This document shows positions 32,950 to 34,558 of a stretch of DNA of 34,558 nt, piece after piece (position 1 is the stretch's first letter; each line of letters starts with the position of its first letter). A program made the translations under genes and the position numbers. A model generated the notes under the pieces. The model saw only the letters and a list, made by a program, of their open reading frames with translations, did no database searches and was not told where the DNA came from. The stretch is from a virus: positions 1-34,558 of IMG/VR virus record IMGVR_UViG_3300025141_000376; one strand, 5' to 3'.

Positions 32950-33408
32950 TTATCTCCCTCTACCACCTTTAAACTTATGCCCTGCGTCATCAAAACCATC
33001 ATCAAAAACAATGTCCTTGGCACCACAACGAAAACAGGAAAATATAAAATGAGGGCTCCATACGGCATTACTATTTGCTTTATCCACAATATTTTGGATA
33101 GAATCCTTCCCAGAACCGCTGTTTAATCTAGCACCAAACTTAGCAGAATTAGATTTTCTATCATGAATTTCCATAAATGTTCTATTGGAACTGTAAACAA
33201 AATGGGAAGTTACGTCCCACGATTTCGCCCCACGGTAAACACTGCTGTCCTTTATGGTTATCATAAAATAAGGTATACCGCCGCTTCTAACAATACATAC
33301 ACCATTTATGAATCTTTTTGCTGTAGACATGTGGCGACCCGTCTCTCCCTCGATAGTAGGAGTTCTTCTAGATAAGGGGTTTACAGTACCTAAGTTAACT
33401 ACTCTCAT
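32950..33408 (-). CDS. Unrecognised virion-cluster protein with one CxxC
   Basis: The 152-residue product (MRVVNLGTVNPLSRRTPTIE...) has beta-rich parts (INGVCIVRSGGIPYFMITIK; WDVTSHFVYSSNRTFMEIHD). A late SCFRCGAKD motif is followed by an acidic then basic tail (DDGFDDAGHKFKGGRGR). The single Cys pair could bind metal only as a dimer or form a disulfide. No family is recognised. It overlaps the upstream 203-aa gene as ATGA and stands 3 nt before the C1q-like gene, so it belongs to the same translated unit as the tandem paralogues. Confidence 0.6.
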   Translation of the reverse strand: MRVVNLGTVNPLSRRTPTIEGETGRHMSTAKRFINGVCIVRSGGIPYFMITIKDSSVYRGAKSWDVTSHFVYSSNRTFMEIHDRKSNSAKFGARLNSGSGKDSIQNIVDKANSNAVWSPHFIFSCFRCGAKDIVFDDGFDDAGHKFKGGRGR

Positions 33409-34016
33409 GGTGCCCAGTGTGCCTCCTGATCTTTCGTACTATTAGCGTTTTTAACAACACCATAAGTTAAAGCGAATATCCGCTTCTCTTCACTATGATT
33501 CCCAACTGTTACCATATTAAAAGGAATCATAGTGGCAAGTATTAAGGATGTTCCCATAGGACCAACCACACCTGGAGGGGCTGTTGCACTATCAACCGCA
33601 GAGGAAAAAAGTGGCCCTGGTGCCCAATGAGGGCCACTAGCTTGGTAACCTGCCTCGTCGGAAGCAATCCCTGCCTGAGGACCAACAACAAGACCAGATC
33701 CTTGCGTATATCCAACCCCAGAGGTATGCGCTTTGAATGTCCAATCAGTTCCAGAGTAACTTCCTGGTGTAAGTTTCATCCATGCAGTAGATCCAAGGCT
33801 AGAGGTTGATGCTATGTTTGGAATTGCATCTGCGTCACCCTCTCCATCTTCACCTAGCCCAACATTTACTGCGATACCACCTGATAAATCAATCAGGGTA
33901 GCATAAGTTGCTCTAATAGAAGTCCCACCTGTATCCTCTAAGTAAACTGGTTTTGTTGTACCAGAGGCCATTGTGAAGACTTTAGTTACAGGTAAAAGTA
34001 CTTCTCGTTGAACCAC
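33405..34016 (-). CDS. Virion-type protein, second copy of a tandem paralogue pair
   Basis: The 203-residue protein begins at GTG 34016 (MVQREVLLPVTKVFTMASGT...), whose first base overlaps the upstream TAG. It is clearly paralogous to the upstream gene: KPVYLEDTGGTSIRATYATL, DLSGG, TAWMKLTPGSYSGTDW, VVGPMGTSLILATMIPF, VTVGNHSEEKRIFALTYG and KNANSTKDQ recur there. The proteins look like small beta-sandwich virion components, for example decoration or fibre-base proteins; no family is recognised. Residues 48-75 contain an acidic insert (GLGEDGEGDADAIPN) absent from the other copy. Confidence 0.6.
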   Translation of the reverse strand: MVQREVLLPVTKVFTMASGTTKPVYLEDTGGTSIRATYATLIDLSGGIAVNVGLGEDGEGDADAIPNIASTSSLGSTAWMKLTPGSYSGTDWTFKAHTSGVGYTQGSGLVVGPQAGIASDEAGYQASGPHWAPGPLFSSAVDSATAPPGVVGPMGTSLILATMIPFNMVTVGNHSEEKRIFALTYGVVKNANSTKDQEAHWAP

Positions 34017-34060
34017 TACGGACCCCAGGGTTGTTGCTGATCTTTCGTACTATTAGCGTT
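33426..34060 (-). repeat. Tandem paralogue repeat with a 24-nt identical block
   Basis: The stretches 33426-33449 and 34037-34060 are identical over 24 nt and encode the shared NANSTKDQ end of the two paralogues. Weaker DNA similarity runs through the whole of both genes, showing a tandem duplication that has diverged. Confidence 0.75.
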
Positions 34061-34558
34061 CTTAATATTTCCGAAAGTTAGCGCAAATACTTTTTTATCC
34101 TCGCTGTGATTTCCTACTGTTACCTGATCGAAAGGAACCATAGTAGTAAGTACTAAGGATGTTCCATTAGGTCCAACCACTCCAGGGACTGATTTACCGC
34201 TATCAATAGAAGATGCGAATGTAACGGTCCCGTCTGGGGATCCTGGACCTCCGTGTTTGTAGGTATGATTAGCATTTACCGCAGAAGCCGCGCCTCCTGT
34301 GTACCCTACTCCTGAAGTTTCGTCTCCTGTGGATGTTTTATATCCCCAATTTGTTCCCGAAGGATGCCCTGGAACTAATCTCATCCATCCCGTTGTACCA
34401 ATATCAGCAGCAGGATGAGTAGGTCCTCCAGATAAATCTAATAAGGTAGCGTAGGTAGCATATACTCTAGTCCCAGTTGTGTCCTCCAAATAAATGGTTT
34501 GAGTGACTCCAGAAGCCATGGTAAAAACTTTAGTTACTGGAAGTATTACTTCGCGTTG
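34016..34558 (-). CDS. Virion-type protein, first copy of tandem paralogue pair, 5' end outside window
   Basis: An internal ATG at 34519 would give 167 residues. However, the frame continues upstream to the window edge as QREVILPVTKVFT, matching the start (MVQREVLLPVTKVFT) of the next gene. The real start is therefore almost certainly a few bases beyond base 34558. The protein shares most blocks with its 203-residue paralogue (TIYLEDTTGTRVYATYATL, VVGPNGTSLVLTTMVPF, VTVGNHSEDKKVFALTFG, KNANSTKDQ) but lacks the acidic insert and has an extra Gly/His-rich part (NANHTYKHGGPGSPDG). Its TAG overlaps the GTG of the next gene by one base. Confidence 0.6.
   Translation of the reverse strand, partial: QREVILPVTKVFTMASGVTQTIYLEDTTGTRVYATYATLLDLSGGPTHPAADIGTTGWMRLVPGHPSGTNWGYKTSTGDETSGVGYTGGAASAVNANHTYKHGGPGSPDGTVTFASSIDSGKSVPGVVGPNGTSLVLTTMVPFDQVTVGNHSEDKKVFALTFGNIKNANSTKDQQQPWGP

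Overview
The window is part of a T4-like contractile-tailed bacteriophage genome (myovirus morphology, class Caudoviricetes). The evidence is a nearly complete tail-tip and baseplate gene run: tape measure, LysM/gp53-like proteins, hub, gp5-like spike, gp25, gp6/J and gp7/I. It is joined to T4-type replication genes: a TOPRIM primase, a UvsW helicase with a small UvsW.1-like partner, and a RecB/Cas4-like nuclease. Two exact TATAAATA motifs, the T4 late-promoter word, stand before late genes. Sampled lines run about 30-40% GC. Genes are packed tightly, mostly with ATGA (4-nt) or TAATG/TAGTG (1-nt) start/stop overlaps. No tRNA, CRISPR array, integrase or insertion sequence was seen, and no stretch over 300 bases lacks a gene. 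The host is not directly identifiable. A phage-borne iscU that closely resembles the enterobacterial ISC scaffold points, as inference only, to an ISC-using proteobacterial host, perhaps gammaproteobacterial.

Region A (1-25026, all minus strand, so transcription runs right to left). In transcription order it holds a 162-aa unknown protein, tape measure, 325-aa LysM-type tail protein, gp53-like wedge protein, 1062-aa probable hub, gp5-like spike, 923-aa LamG-like protein, gp25, gp6/J, a 2076-aa gp7/I-like giant, then three related fibre-base proteins (650, 966 and 196 aa) and a truncated fibre-like gene. The order matches the tape measure - hub - spike - W - J - I - fibre order of Mu/P2-type phages. 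The 966-aa protein carries a probable serine-hydrolase domain.

Region B (25062-27387) is a compact accessory/replication island inside the tail genes: a small unknown protein, a DUF1360-like membrane protein, a Cas4-like nuclease on the opposite strand, and a primase. Region C (27388-29926, minus strand) holds two structural genes and a tail-assembly chaperone of the T4 gp26/gp51 type. The chaperone has a canonical, correctly phased -1 slippery heptamer leading into a 64-codon extension, a G/GT-like arrangement. Region D (29955-31549, plus strand) is uvsW plus uvsW.1-like.

Region E (31546-34558, minus strand) has iscU, a membrane-anchored coiled-coil protein, a C1q/jelly-roll-like protein, a CxxC protein and two tandem paralogous virion-type proteins, the last cut by the window edge. 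The most interesting points are the predicted programmed frameshift, the phage IscU (near 49% GC in a ~31% GC neighbourhood) with an out-of-frame signal-peptide ORF over it, the hydrolase-bearing tail protein, module shuffling among the tail-tip genes, and a 58% GC proline-rich insert in the hub.
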